From NCBI GenBank assembly GCA_963775245.1, contig CAVZID010000035.1, positions 62,001 through 126,000 on the forward strand: 64,000 bases of DNA. The letters run 5' to 3'. Positions 19,006 through 27,196 of this stretch are shown piece by piece. The notes below the pieces were generated by a model. That model had not been told where the DNA came from. It saw only the letters and a program-made list of their open reading frames with translations, and did no database searches. Both the position numbers and the translations under genes were made by a program. The DNA is from CAVSWT01 sp963775245 (GTDB lineage: Bacteria; Bacteroidota; Ignavibacteria; Ignavibacteriales; Ignavibacteriaceae). Every line of letters starts with the position of its first letter. Positions within the stretch are counted from its first letter, which is position 1.

Positions 19006-20046
19006 ATGTTTAGATTCCAACATCCAGAATATTTGTACGGCTTATATCTTCTTCCGGTGTTTGCTTTGCTCTTTTTTTACTTGTGGTATAGAAGAAGAAA
19101 AATGCTTGAGATTTTTGCCGATAAAAAGCTCCATCATGTTTTGTTTTCATCTCACAGTAATGCAAAGAGTGTTATAAAAATTGTAATCTTTCTTGCAGCA
19201 TTTGAATTATTAATTTTAGCTGCGGCTAATCCTCAAATCGGAACGAAGATGGAAGAGGTAAAACAAACGGGAATAGATGTAATGATTTGTTTGGATGTTT
19301 CTTTAAGCATGCAGGCAGAAGACATCAAACCTAACAGGCTTGATAAAGCCAAATATCAAATTTCGACATTAATTAAAAAGCTTCGTGGCGATAGAATTGG
19401 TTTGATAATATTTGCAGGCGATGCTTACGTTCAATTTCCATTAACATCTGATTATTCTGCTGCCGATCTCTTCCTTTCTGCAGTTGATGAAAATTCTGTC
19501 CCGCAGCAAGGTACGGCAATTGCATCGGCAATAAATCTTGCTGTAAAATCTTTTGACTATAAAGTAAATACGCAGAAAGCTATTGTGATAATTACTGATG
19601 GTGAAGATCATGAAGGAGATATTACAAAAGCTGTGGATAATGCAGTTGAGAAAAAAATAAAAATTTATACAATTGGTTTAGGTTCTCCTGATGGTGTCCC
19701 AATACCTATTTATAATTCAAGAGGAGTTCAAGCGGGTTTTAAACAGGATAAAAACGGTAATATAGTTTTAACAAAATTAGATGAGGATATTTTAAAGCAA
19801 ATTGCATCCGAAGGCAACGGCAAATATTACCGCGGTTCTAATTATGAAGATCAGCTTGACATGATTTACAAAGACTTATCTTCATTGGAGAAAACTGAGT
19901 TTGGTGTAAAAAAGGTTACTGATTACGAACCACGGTTTTATTATTTTTTAGCGCCGGCGATTTTCCTTTTAGTGCTTGAATTTTTTATTTCGGAACGAAA
20001 ATCTCCTTTGTATGGTAAGTTAAATAAAAAATTGGGAATTGAATAA
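19006..20046 (+). CDS. batB: BatB: von Willebrand A domain membrane protein
   Basis: A paralogue of BatA, 346 residues, with two N-terminal helices, a VWA domain and a C-terminal helix (YYFLAPAIFLLVLEFF). The metal site reads MICLDVSLSMQAEDIKPNR, so the DxSxS residues are kept, and VIITDGEDHEGD follows. BatA and BatB are thought to interact through their VWA domains. The gene is four bases downstream of batA and 18 bases upstream of batC, within one operon. Confidence 0.93.
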   Translation: MFRFQHPEYLYGLYLLPVFALLFFYLWYRRRKMLEIFADKKLHHVLFSSHSNAKSVIKIVIFLAAFELLILAAANPQIGTKMEEVKQTGIDVMICLDVSLSMQAEDIKPNRLDKAKYQISTLIKKLRGDRIGLIIFAGDAYVQFPLTSDYSAADLFLSAVDENSVPQQGTAIASAINLAVKSFDYKVNTQKAIVIITDGEDHEGDITKAVDNAVEKKIKIYTIGLGSPDGVPIPIYNSRGVQAGFKQDKNGNIVLTKLDEDILKQIASEGNGKYYRGSNYEDQLDMIYKDLSSLEKTEFGVKKVTDYEPRFYYFLAPAIFLLVLEFFISERKSPLYGKLNKKLGIE

Positions 20047-20064
20047 CTTTTAATAAGAAGAGTC

Positions 20065-20913
20065 ATGTATAAATTATTTTTTATTTACTCTCGTTCCCAA
20101 ACTCTGTTTGGGAACAAATGCATTAGATTCCCCATCACTAGTTTGGGAATTAGCGGCAAGTTTGCTTTGTGTAAATTATTTTTTATTGGTTTGATATTTC
20201 TTTTTGCAGGCTTGGCCAACGCACAAAGTGCTAGAAGTTTGAATAATGACGGTGTTGATTTGTATAAAGAAGGGAAGTTTGCCGACGCTGAAGTAAACTT
20301 TAAAAAGAGTCTAGAAAATTCTGAAAATAATTTTAAAGGAAATTTTAATCTTGGTGATGCATATTACAAACAAAAAAGATATGATGAGGCTCTAAAGTCA
20401 TATCAGAAAGCTTTATCAGAAAGCAAAGATAAAATGGATAAAGCAAAAGTTTATCACAATATTGGAAACTCCTTGTTGAAATCTAAAAAGTATAAAGAAA
20501 GTATTGAGGCATATAAAAACTCATTAAAGTTAAATCCGAATGATGATGATACTAAATACAATCTTTCCTATGCGCTGTCAATGCTAAATAAAAATAAAAA
20601 TAAAAACCAGCAAAACAAGAACGATAAGAATAAAGATAAAAATAAAAATCAAAATGATCAGAACAAGAGCCAGCAGAATAAAAATAAAGAGCAGAATAAG
20701 CAGCAGCAGAATAAACAAAATCAGCAGAATCAGAATAGGCCTGATAAAAACCAGGAAACAAAGCAGGATAATTTGAAGCAGCCTGATAAAAATAAAATTA
20801 CCAAAGCTGAAGCTGAAAGAATTTTAGATGCATTGAAGAACAATGAAAAAGAATTGCAAAAAAAAGTTAGGAAAAAAGCCGGAACCCCGATTAAGACAGA
20901 TAAGGATTGGTAA
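20065..20913 (+). CDS. batC: BatC: TPR protein with a repeat inserted in its signal-peptide region
   Basis: BatC is an exported TPR protein. TPR repeats (NDGVDLYKEGKFADAEVNFK, NLGDAYYKQKRYDEALKSYQ) occupy about residues 55-170. A long N/K/Q-rich low-complexity stretch (about 175-245) and a short helical tail with EAERILDALKNNEKEL follow. The N-terminus is odd. The true signal peptide (KLFFIGLIFLFAGLANAQS) starts at about residue 37, because a 102-base element has been inserted in frame after the first codons. The start region is duplicated: ATG TAT AAA at 20065 and TTG TGT AAA at 20167. Translation may therefore begin at TTG 20167 rather than at 20065, giving a normal signal peptide. Confidence 0.88.
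   Translation: MYKLFFIYSRSQTLFGNKCIRFPITSLGISGKFALCKLFFIGLIFLFAGLANAQSARSLNNDGVDLYKEGKFADAEVNFKKSLENSENNFKGNFNLGDAYYKQKRYDEALKSYQKALSESKDKMDKAKVYHNIGNSLLKSKKYKESIEAYKNSLKLNPNDDDTKYNLSYALSMLNKNKNKNQQNKNDKNKDKNKNQNDQNKSQQNKNKEQNKQQQNKQNQQNQNRPDKNQETKQDNLKQPDKNKITKAEAERILDALKNNEKELQKKVRKKAGTPIKTDKDW
20066..20187 (+). mobile_element. 102-bp palindromic insert with 20-bp direct repeats inside batC
   Basis: The sequences 20066-20085 and 20168-20187 are direct repeats with 19 of 20 bases identical (core TAAATTATTTTTTATT). Between them lies a palindrome with arms GTTCCCAAAC (20093-20102) and GTTTGGGAAC (20106-20115), plus a third copy GTTTGGGAAT at 20141-20150. The spacing of 102 bases keeps the reading frame. 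It looks like a MITE- or REP-like insertion that duplicated its target, but strand-slippage duplication cannot be excluded. Confidence 0.65.
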
Positions 20914-20914
20914 G

Positions 20915-22777
20915 ATGTCCGAAGGATCCATTGGGAAAAAGTATTTTGTAATAATATTTTTTCTTTTAACAAGCGGAATATTTGCACAATCACTAACCGC
21001 ATCTGTAAGTGATAATCCCGTTGGATTGCAGGACAGGTTCCAGGTTACATTTACATTTTCCGGAACAGATATAAATAATATTAAAAATTTCTCTGCTCCT
21101 TCATTTAATAATTTTTTAACTCTTTCAGGGCCCAATCAGTCAACAAGCATTCAATTTATAAATGGCGCACAATCTGCATCAATTTCATTTTCATATTATT
21201 TGCAGCCAAAGAGTATTGGCAAGTTTACAATTAGTTCAGCTTCAATTGATTATAAAGGCACACAATACAAATCTGACCCTATAACCGTTGAAGTTGTTAA
21301 AGGTTCATCTCAGCCGCAGCAGCAAACTCAAAACCAGCAGCAGCAACAGCAGCAAGATAACATAGCTGCAAACAAAGAGATCGGGGATAATTTATTTATA
21401 AGAGCTGTGGCAGACAAGCAAAAAGTTTATCTTGGCGAACAGGTTATTGTAACTTATAAACTTTATACAAGAGTGAACATCGCAGCTCAAATGAGCATAT
21501 CAAAACTTCCTCAGTATCAAGGATTTTGGGCAGAAGAGTTAGAGACTTCTCCTACAATAATGTTTACTACAGAAGTTGTAAATGGAAAACAGTACCGTGT
21601 TGGCATCTTAAAGAAAGCAGCATTATTTCCATCGCAAACAGGTGATTTGAAAGTATCACCTTTCGAATTGAATGTCCCCGTACAGGTTAGAAGGAAACAT
21701 AAAAGCAATGGTAATTTCTTTGATGACTTTTTTAATGATCCGTTTTTTGATACCGGGCAGACAATTAATTATACAGCTAAATCCAATACTATTAAATTAA
21801 AAGTATTGCCCTTGCCGAGTTCGAATGTACCGCCGTCTTTTAATGGAGCAGTTGGCAATTTTAAAATGACATCCAGCCTTGATAAATCAGAGACAAAAAC
21901 TAATGATCCCGTTAATGTGAAATTGGACATAACCGGCACCGGTAATATTAAGTTACTAAATGCCCCTGAAGTTAAACTGCCAACAGGGATGGAAAAATAT
22001 GATCCACAGGTTAAACAGGATATAAGCAGGAAAAATGTTGTTTCCGGAAAGATGGATGTTGATTATTTAATTGTGCCTAGAATTGCGGGTACAAAAACAA
22101 TTCCGCCAATCGAATTTTCTTATTTCGATCCTGACAAGAAATCCTATGAGACTCTTTCTTCCCCTGCATACAAAATAAAAATAAACCAGGGGAATACAGT
22201 TGCAAGTTATTCCTCTTCCGGTAAAGAAAATATTAAGGTATTAGATAATGATATTAGATTTATTAAAACTTCCGACGCTGCACTTGAAAAGAAAAATACG
22301 TTTTTGATTTACAGTTTTGGATTTTGGTCTGCAGCTGCTCTTCCCTTGATTTTGCTTGTGGGATTAGTAACCTGGAAAAAGAAAACAGATAAGCTTGCCG
22401 GGAATCTTCAATTGCTTAAATTTCAAAAAGCACAAAAAGTTGCACGTAACCGATTGAAGCTTGCTCAAAAATTGAAAGAAGAAAAGAAACAGTCAGAATT
22501 TTACTCTGAAATTTCTCAAGCACTGTTTGGTTATCTTGAAGATAAATTTCGAATGGATAAATCTGATTTTACTTTAGACAAGGCCATTGGCAAACTAAGA
22601 AATAATAATATAAATGAAGATTTAATCGACAGCTTCAAAATATGTGCAGAAAAATGTGAATACATACGATTCGCTGCGTCTAAAGACGGAGTAAATACTA
22701 TGAACGATATGTATGACGAGTCAACCAGAATTATTATTGAACTTGAAAAATCTTTTTCGGATAAAAAGCATGTTTAA
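20915..22777 (+). CDS. batD: BatD: exported membrane protein of the Bat operon
   Basis: BatD is a large exported protein anchored by one C-terminal membrane helix. From ATG 20915 it has 620 residues: a signal peptide (KKYFVIIFFLLTSGIFAQS), repeated Ig-like domains, a Q-rich linker (about residues 130-145), a helix at about 460-480 (FGFWSAAALPLILLVGLV) and a cytoplasmic helical tail. The frame is open further upstream to 20843, but that part overlaps batC and lacks signal-peptide character, so 20915 was chosen. It begins two bases after the batC stop and overlaps batE. Confidence 0.92.
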   Translation: MSEGSIGKKYFVIIFFLLTSGIFAQSLTASVSDNPVGLQDRFQVTFTFSGTDINNIKNFSAPSFNNFLTLSGPNQSTSIQFINGAQSASISFSYYLQPKSIGKFTISSASIDYKGTQYKSDPITVEVVKGSSQPQQQTQNQQQQQQQDNIAANKEIGDNLFIRAVADKQKVYLGEQVIVTYKLYTRVNIAAQMSISKLPQYQGFWAEELETSPTIMFTTEVVNGKQYRVGILKKAALFPSQTGDLKVSPFELNVPVQVRRKHKSNGNFFDDFFNDPFFDTGQTINYTAKSNTIKLKVLPLPSSNVPPSFNGAVGNFKMTSSLDKSETKTNDPVNVKLDITGTGNIKLLNAPEVKLPTGMEKYDPQVKQDISRKNVVSGKMDVDYLIVPRIAGTKTIPPIEFSYFDPDKKSYETLSSPAYKIKINQGNTVASYSSSGKENIKVLDNDIRFIKTSDAALEKKNTFLIYSFGFWSAAALPLILLVGLVTWKKKTDKLAGNLQLLKFQKAQKVARNRLKLAQKLKEEKKQSEFYSEISQALFGYLEDKFRMDKSDFTLDKAIGKLRNNNINEDLIDSFKICAEKCEYIRFAASKDGVNTMNDMYDESTRIIIELEKSFSDKKHV

Positions 22778-23537
22778 GAAAATAAATATCCTGTTATTAT
22801 TTTTATCATTATTTTCTTATTCATTTGCTGTACAGTCAAATGAAAGTAAATCAGATTTTGAAAAAGCCAACGACTTATACAGAAATAATAAATTTGAAGA
22901 TGCAGTTAAAGAATATATAAAGCTAATTGATAATGGTTATGAATCAGCAGCTCTGTTTTATAATTTAGGTAATGCATATTACAGGGAAGGTAACATTGGA
23001 CATGCAATTTTATATTACGAAAAAGCATTAAAGCTTGAACCTATTGATGATGACATAATTCATAACATTGCGCTTGCCGATTCTAAAACAGTTGACAAAA
23101 TTGAGCCGCTTCCCAAGTTCTTTATTTTTCAATGGTGGGAGTCTCTGTTGGCTGTATTTACTATTAAAGAATGGACAATAACCGCCTATATATTTTATTT
23201 ACTAATATTACTTGCAATTGGGTTCTACTTTTTTTCAAAGCAAAATAAAATTCAGAAATATAGTTTTTTCAGCGGATTATTTTTTCTTGGGCTATTTATC
23301 TTTTGTTCCGTACTCTTAACAATTAGATTAAATAGGGAAGAGAGCGTTAAAAATGCTATTATTACTGACACGGTTGTAAATATTAAAACCGCCCCTGACC
23401 CTGGCAGCAATGATGCATTTGTGGTTCATGAAGGATTAAAAGTTAAAATTGAAAATAAAATTGATCACTGGGTTGAAGTGCGGCTGCAGGACGGCAAAAT
23501 CGGCTGGGTAACAGATAATAAACTAAGTGTGATATAA
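22770..23537 (+). CDS. batE: BatE-like TPR and SH3-domain membrane protein
   Basis: This is the last gene of the Bat operon, 255 residues from ATG 22770, which overlaps the batD stop by eight bases. A signal peptide (NILLLFLSLFSYSFAVQS) precedes two TPR motifs (ALFYNLGNAYYREGNIGHAI). Two transmembrane helices lie at about 145-195. The C-terminal bacterial SH3 domain has DTVVNIKTAPDPGSNDAFVV and GWVTDNKL. The SH3 part suggests contact with peptidoglycan or envelope proteins. The open frame upstream of 22770 lies inside batD and was not used. Confidence 0.88.
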   Translation: MFKKINILLLFLSLFSYSFAVQSNESKSDFEKANDLYRNNKFEDAVKEYIKLIDNGYESAALFYNLGNAYYREGNIGHAILYYEKALKLEPIDDDIIHNIALADSKTVDKIEPLPKFFIFQWWESLLAVFTIKEWTITAYIFYLLILLAIGFYFFSKQNKIQKYSFFSGLFFLGLFIFCSVLLTIRLNREESVKNAIITDTVVNIKTAPDPGSNDAFVVHEGLKVKIENKIDHWVEVRLQDGKIGWVTDNKLSVI

Positions 23538-23635
23538 ATTTCGCACCTGATAAATATTTTTTTTTATTTCATAAGTTTTACTATTTACATTTCCTCCATT
23601 CAATTAATATCACATAAATATTTATAGGAGATACT

Positions 23636-23992
23636 ATGATAGTTGATCATGCTATTGGTAAAAAATTTTCTTTTAGTGCTTTAATTCTTTTAGCTATATT
23701 TTTAATTTCGGTTAACTCTTTTGCTCAAGAAAAAACCGATACAAAAACAAAAGTAAAAGCTGAAACTAACGCAGCGGTAAAAGAAGCAGTAACACCAATA
23801 AACACTGTTTGTCCGGTTTCTCATGAAGATGTTGATCCTACTATCACTTATGAATATAAAGGCAAGACTTATGGTTTCTGCTGCAAAAAGTGTTTGACTA
23901 AATTCAAAAATAGTCCAGAGAAATACATTTCAAGAATGGATAAAGAAAATAAGTCAGATAAGAAAAAGATGGAAGAAAGTAAGAGTGAATAA
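23636..23992 (+). CDS. Exported YHS/TRASH-like metal-binding protein
   Basis: A 118-residue protein with a signal peptide (about 1-31, ending SFAQE) and a small domain of the YHS/TRASH type (VCPVSHEDVDPTITYEYKGK, then YGFCCKKCLTKFKNSPEKYI). The cysteine in VCPVS and the two in CCKKC are likely metal ligands. The tail is lysine-rich. Similar domains occur in copper or heavy-metal handling proteins, which suggests periplasmic metal binding, but no transporter is adjacent. A strong AGGAGA site precedes ATG 23636, and a terminator follows. Confidence 0.8.
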   Translation: MIVDHAIGKKFSFSALILLAIFLISVNSFAQEKTDTKTKVKAETNAAVKEAVTPINTVCPVSHEDVDPTITYEYKGKTYGFCCKKCLTKFKNSPEKYISRMDKENKSDKKKMEESKSE

Positions 23993-24019
23993 TGCACAAA
24001 TGATTATTTAATCAATTTT

Positions 24020-24053
24020 AAATCCCGGTGTTTTTTAAATGCCGGGATTTTTT
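24020..24053 (+). terminator. Rho-independent terminator after the YHS-domain gene
   Basis: Arms AAATCCCGG (24020-24028) and CCGGGATTT (24042-24050) form a GC-rich stem followed by a T run. It lies 27 bases past the stop and separates this gene from the CAAX protease. Confidence 0.85.
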
Positions 24054-24110
24054 ATGAAATTGCCAAAACAATAAATTGATTGAAGGCCGCATACTGAGTA
24101 TTTTTACATC

Positions 24111-25262
24111 ATGGATTCAAAAAAATATAACAATATAAAATTAGCTGTTGGAATAGGCGAGGGAATTCTCACCTTCATTTTAGTTTTGCTTTTTGTTCAA
24201 AGCGGATTAAGTAATTCTTTGGAAAATTTTTTAGGTAATTATTTCGCAAATATATATTTTCTGTTTTTAAGCTTTGTTATTGTAACCAGTGTGGCAGGAG
24301 CAATTATTTTTTCTCCGGTAAGTTATTACAGCGGATTTTATCTTGAGCACAAATTTAATTTATCTAATCAAACTTTTATTAAATGGATTTGGGAAGGGCT
24401 GAAGGGAATTCTTGTTTCAGGTGTAATTGGTATTCCTATTTTGCTTTTCTTTTATTATTCCATAAATCAGTTTGAACAATTGTGGTGGCTTCCTTTTGCA
24501 ATTGTTCTTTTTTTAATTTCAGTTGTTCTGGCAAGAATAGTTCCTATTTTAATTCTTCCGTTATTTTACAAAGTAACTCCGATTGAAAATGAAGAATTAA
24601 AAACTAGAATTAATAATTTAGCAAAAGATGTCGGTATCAAAGTCGAAAATGTATTTAAATTTGATATGAGCAAAAATACTAAAAAAGCCAACGCAGCTTT
24701 CACCGGTTTAGGAAAATCAAAAAGAATTTTATTAGGCGATACGCTTTTGGATAACTACACTGAAGATGAAATTGAAACAGTAATTGCTCATGAGCTTGGG
24801 CATTATAAAAAAAAGCATATTATCAAAAATATTATCATCGGAACTGTATCAAGCTTTGTTACTCTTTTTTTAATTGCAGTATTATATAAAATTTCTATTC
24901 ATTGGTTCGGTTTTGATTCGATAAACAATATTTCAGCTTTACCTTTGCTTACTCTTTGGGCAATGATAATAGGTTTAGTTCAATCTCCTTTATCAAATAT
25001 ATTATCCCGCAAATATGAATATGAAGCTGACGAATATGCGATCAAATCAACTAATAAAGCAGAAGCTTTCATCTCAACTCTGAATAAATTGAATGAGCAA
25101 AATTTAGGTGATAAAGATCCGCATCCTTTTGTTGAATGGTTTTTTTACAGCCATCCTTCTGTAAAGAAAAGAATAAGTGCAATCGAAGATTTAGCTAAAA
25201 ATAATGGAGAGGGAATTTCAGATATAAAGGAAGAACTGGTAACATCCAGGAAACAGAATTGA
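24111..25262 (+). CDS. M48 CAAX prenyl protease 1 (Ste24-like)
   Basis: A 383-residue multi-pass membrane zinc metalloprotease of the M48A family, related to yeast Ste24. The catalytic motif is AHELGH (about residues 224-229), and the third ligand is in EYEADEYA. At least six hydrophobic helices are visible. In bacteria these enzymes probably work in membrane protein quality control, since prenylated CAAX substrates are not expected. The stop overlaps the TTG start of plsC (TTGA), so the two genes are translationally coupled. Confidence 0.92.
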   Translation: MDSKKYNNIKLAVGIGEGILTFILVLLFVQSGLSNSLENFLGNYFANIYFLFLSFVIVTSVAGAIIFSPVSYYSGFYLEHKFNLSNQTFIKWIWEGLKGILVSGVIGIPILLFFYYSINQFEQLWWLPFAIVLFLISVVLARIVPILILPLFYKVTPIENEELKTRINNLAKDVGIKVENVFKFDMSKNTKKANAAFTGLGKSKRILLGDTLLDNYTEDEIETVIAHELGHYKKKHIIKNIIIGTVSSFVTLFLIAVLYKISIHWFGFDSINNISALPLLTLWAMIIGLVQSPLSNILSRKYEYEADEYAIKSTNKAEAFISTLNKLNEQNLGDKDPHPFVEWFFYSHPSVKKRISAIEDLAKNNGEGISDIKEELVTSRKQN

Positions 25263-25966
25263 TAACTTACACTAAATTATTTTTAATTATTATTTATACT
25301 TTTATTTGTTCTATTTTTGGAATTCTATTTGCAGTTTTTGATAGGAGTAATTATCTATATTTTAAATTGGCTAAAGTTTATTCCGGTGGGGTTTTATTTA
25401 TCAGTGGAGTAAAGCTTAAGATTACAGGATTAGAAAACTTTGATCATAAAAAAACATATGTCTTTGTTTCAAATCATAGCAGCCAGTTCGATATTTCAGC
25501 CTTACAGTTTGGAATCCCAAACGATATGAGCATCGTATTCAAAAAAGAGCTTGCTAAAATTCCTTTTTTTGGATGGCAGCTTTGGCTTGGCCCCTATATT
25601 ATGATTGATCGGCAGAATCCTGAAAAAGCTATTAAAAGCATTCATGAAGCAAAAGCAAAAATGACAAAGAAAGGAATATCGGCTGCAATTTTCGCAGAAG
25701 GAACAAGAAGTAAAACCGGTGAAGTTCAGCCCTTTAAAAGAGGTGCATTTTATCTTGCTGTGAAAGCGGGATTTCCAATTATCCCAATTTCAATAAGCGG
25801 TTCTGAAAAAATTTTACCCAAGGGGAAATTGAAAATTAATCCGGGGACAATTCATCTTCATTTTGAGATACCTATATCTACAGAAAATATTTTAAATAGA
25901 AAAGATGAGCTTGAACTCATGCAGAAAGTTAGAGATATTATAATTGAAAATAAAAAAGGAAATTGA
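25259..25966 (+). CDS. plsC: 1-acyl-sn-glycerol-3-phosphate acyltransferase
   Basis: PlsC transfers the second acyl chain in phospholipid synthesis. The 235-residue protein has an N-terminal helix and the motifs NHSSQFD (HX4D catalytic pair, about residues 74-80), FAEGTRSKTGEVQPFKRGAF (substrate binding) and IPISISGS. The TTG start at 25259 overlaps the preceding stop, with AGGAA just upstream. Its end overlaps the possible TTG start of gatC. Confidence 0.93.
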   Translation: MITYTKLFLIIIYTFICSIFGILFAVFDRSNYLYFKLAKVYSGGVLFISGVKLKITGLENFDHKKTYVFVSNHSSQFDISALQFGIPNDMSIVFKKELAKIPFFGWQLWLGPYIMIDRQNPEKAIKSIHEAKAKMTKKGISAAIFAEGTRSKTGEVQPFKRGAFYLAVKAGFPIIPISISGSEKILPKGKLKINPGTIHLHFEIPISTENILNRKDELELMQKVRDIIIENKKGN

Positions 25967-25968
25967 AA

Positions 25969-26262
25969 ATGGCGGTAAGCAGAAAAGATGTTGAACACAT
26001 CGCTGAATTAGCAAGATTAAAATTTGAAGAAAAAGAGCTTGATCAATTTACAAATGAGTTAAATGAAATTTTAACTTACGTTGAAAAGTTAAATGAATTA
26101 GACACTGAGAACGTTGAACCACTTTCACATCCGATAGAAGGCGTAAATAATTTTAGAGATGATGTTGTTAAGCCATCCATTAAAACAGAAGAAGCTTTAA
26201 AAAATGCCCCGGATAAAGACGAACAGTTTTTCAAAGTCCCAAAAGTTATCGGCGGAGAATAA
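25969..26262 (+). CDS. gatC: Asp/Glu-tRNA amidotransferase subunit C
   Basis: GatC stabilises the GatAB amidotransferase, which converts Glu-tRNA(Gln) and Asp-tRNA(Asn) to their amide forms. The 97-residue product has the family pattern VEHIAELARLKFEEKELDQF, then LNEILTYVEKLNELDTENVE and a C-terminal DEQFFKVPKVI. ATG 25969 with AAGGA eight bases upstream is preferred over the in-frame TTG 25963 that overlaps plsC. gatA and gatB are not in the window. Confidence 0.93.
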   Translation: MAVSRKDVEHIAELARLKFEEKELDQFTNELNEILTYVEKLNELDTENVEPLSHPIEGVNNFRDDVVKPSIKTEEALKNAPDKDEQFFKVPKVIGGE

Positions 26263-26382
26263 ACTTTCCTTTAAAATATTGGAATATATAAATTGACTTT
26301 TTTGAGAATTATTAATGAATGGTTGATTGGTTGAATGGATATATGATATTTATTGTTCCTAATCTTAAGGAGTTTTTGAAGG

Positions 26383-26431
26383 CCCTCTCCTTTGGAGAGG
26401 GTTGGGCTGCCACTATGTGGGAGAGGCCTCT
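26383..26431. repeat. Palindromic repeat ending in the kdsB ribosome binding site
   Basis: CCCTCTCC-TTT-GGAGAGGG (26383-26401) is a perfect palindrome. GTTGGGCTGCC and then GTGGGAGAGG follow, the latter 5-6 bases before the kdsB ATG. It resembles the element at 16105-16139. The rest of the gap 26263-26382 is AT-rich with a TGAATGGTTGATTGGTTGAA stretch and no gene. Confidence 0.7.
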
Positions 26432-27196
26432 ATGATACTTGGAGTTATTCCAGCACGATTTGCATCTACCCGTTTAATGGGGAAACCGCTTGCCGATATT
26501 GGGGGCAAACCAATGATTCAACACACTTATGAAAGCTCTTTAAAATCTAAATTGCTTCAGGAAGTTATTATTGCTGTTGATGATGAAAAGGTAGCTGAAG
26601 TAGCTCAAAAATTTGGGGCCAAAGTTATAATGACTCCAAAAGATATTGCAACAGGTTCAGATAGAATTGCATACATATTAAATGGAATTAGTGATGCAGA
26701 CATTGTAGTAAACATTCAGGGTGATGAACCTTTTATTGCCGGTACAATGATTGACCAGGCAATTGAACCGCTGCTTTTTGACCCAAATGTTTCCGTTTCT
26801 ACTCTAGCAAAAAAAATTGAAACAGTTGATGAATTAAAATCACCTTCAATTCCAAAAGTAGTTTTTGATTATCATAATTTTGCACTATACTTTTCAAGAT
26901 CTCCAATCCCTTTTGTAAGAGAAGCACGTTCCAACTTTGAAAAAATAAAAAAAGCAGACATTTATAAACACATAGGTTTGTATGTTTATAGAAGAGAGGC
27001 TTTATTTAAATTTACTCAATTAGCCCCGACTGATTTAGAGCAAATAGAAAAACTTGAGCAGCTTAGGATGCTTGAGAATGGTATGAAGATAAAAATTGTA
27101 GTTACTGAATTTGATAACCTCGCCGTTGATACTCCTGAAGATTTGGAACGGGCAAGGCTTTATTATTTAAGAAAAATAAAAAACAGTAGAAAATGA
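26432..27196 (+). CDS. kdsB: 3-deoxy-manno-octulosonate cytidylyltransferase
   Basis: KdsB activates KDO as CMP-KDO for lipopolysaccharide inner-core synthesis, so the cell has an LPS-type outer membrane. The 254-residue enzyme begins ILGVIPARFASTRLMGKPL, the nucleotide-binding signature, and contains VNIQGDEPFI and the end motif AVDTPEDLERARL. The frame is open to 26402, but the conserved start is ATG 26432, placed directly behind a palindromic repeat whose GGGAGAGG acts as ribosome site. It overlaps the next gene by four bases (ATGA). Confidence 0.95.
   Translation: MILGVIPARFASTRLMGKPLADIGGKPMIQHTYESSLKSKLLQEVIIAVDDEKVAEVAQKFGAKVIMTPKDIATGSDRIAYILNGISDADIVVNIQGDEPFIAGTMIDQAIEPLLFDPNVSVSTLAKKIETVDELKSPSIPKVVFDYHNFALYFSRSPIPFVREARSNFEKIKKADIYKHIGLYVYRREALFKFTQLAPTDLEQIEKLEQLRMLENGMKIKIVVTEFDNLAVDTPEDLERARLYYLRKIKNSRK

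Noticed and set aside
20843..20914. Longer N-terminus for batD beginning at 20843
   Set aside because: The extra residues overlap batC in another frame and would bury the signal peptide; ATG 20915 gives a normal exported protein.
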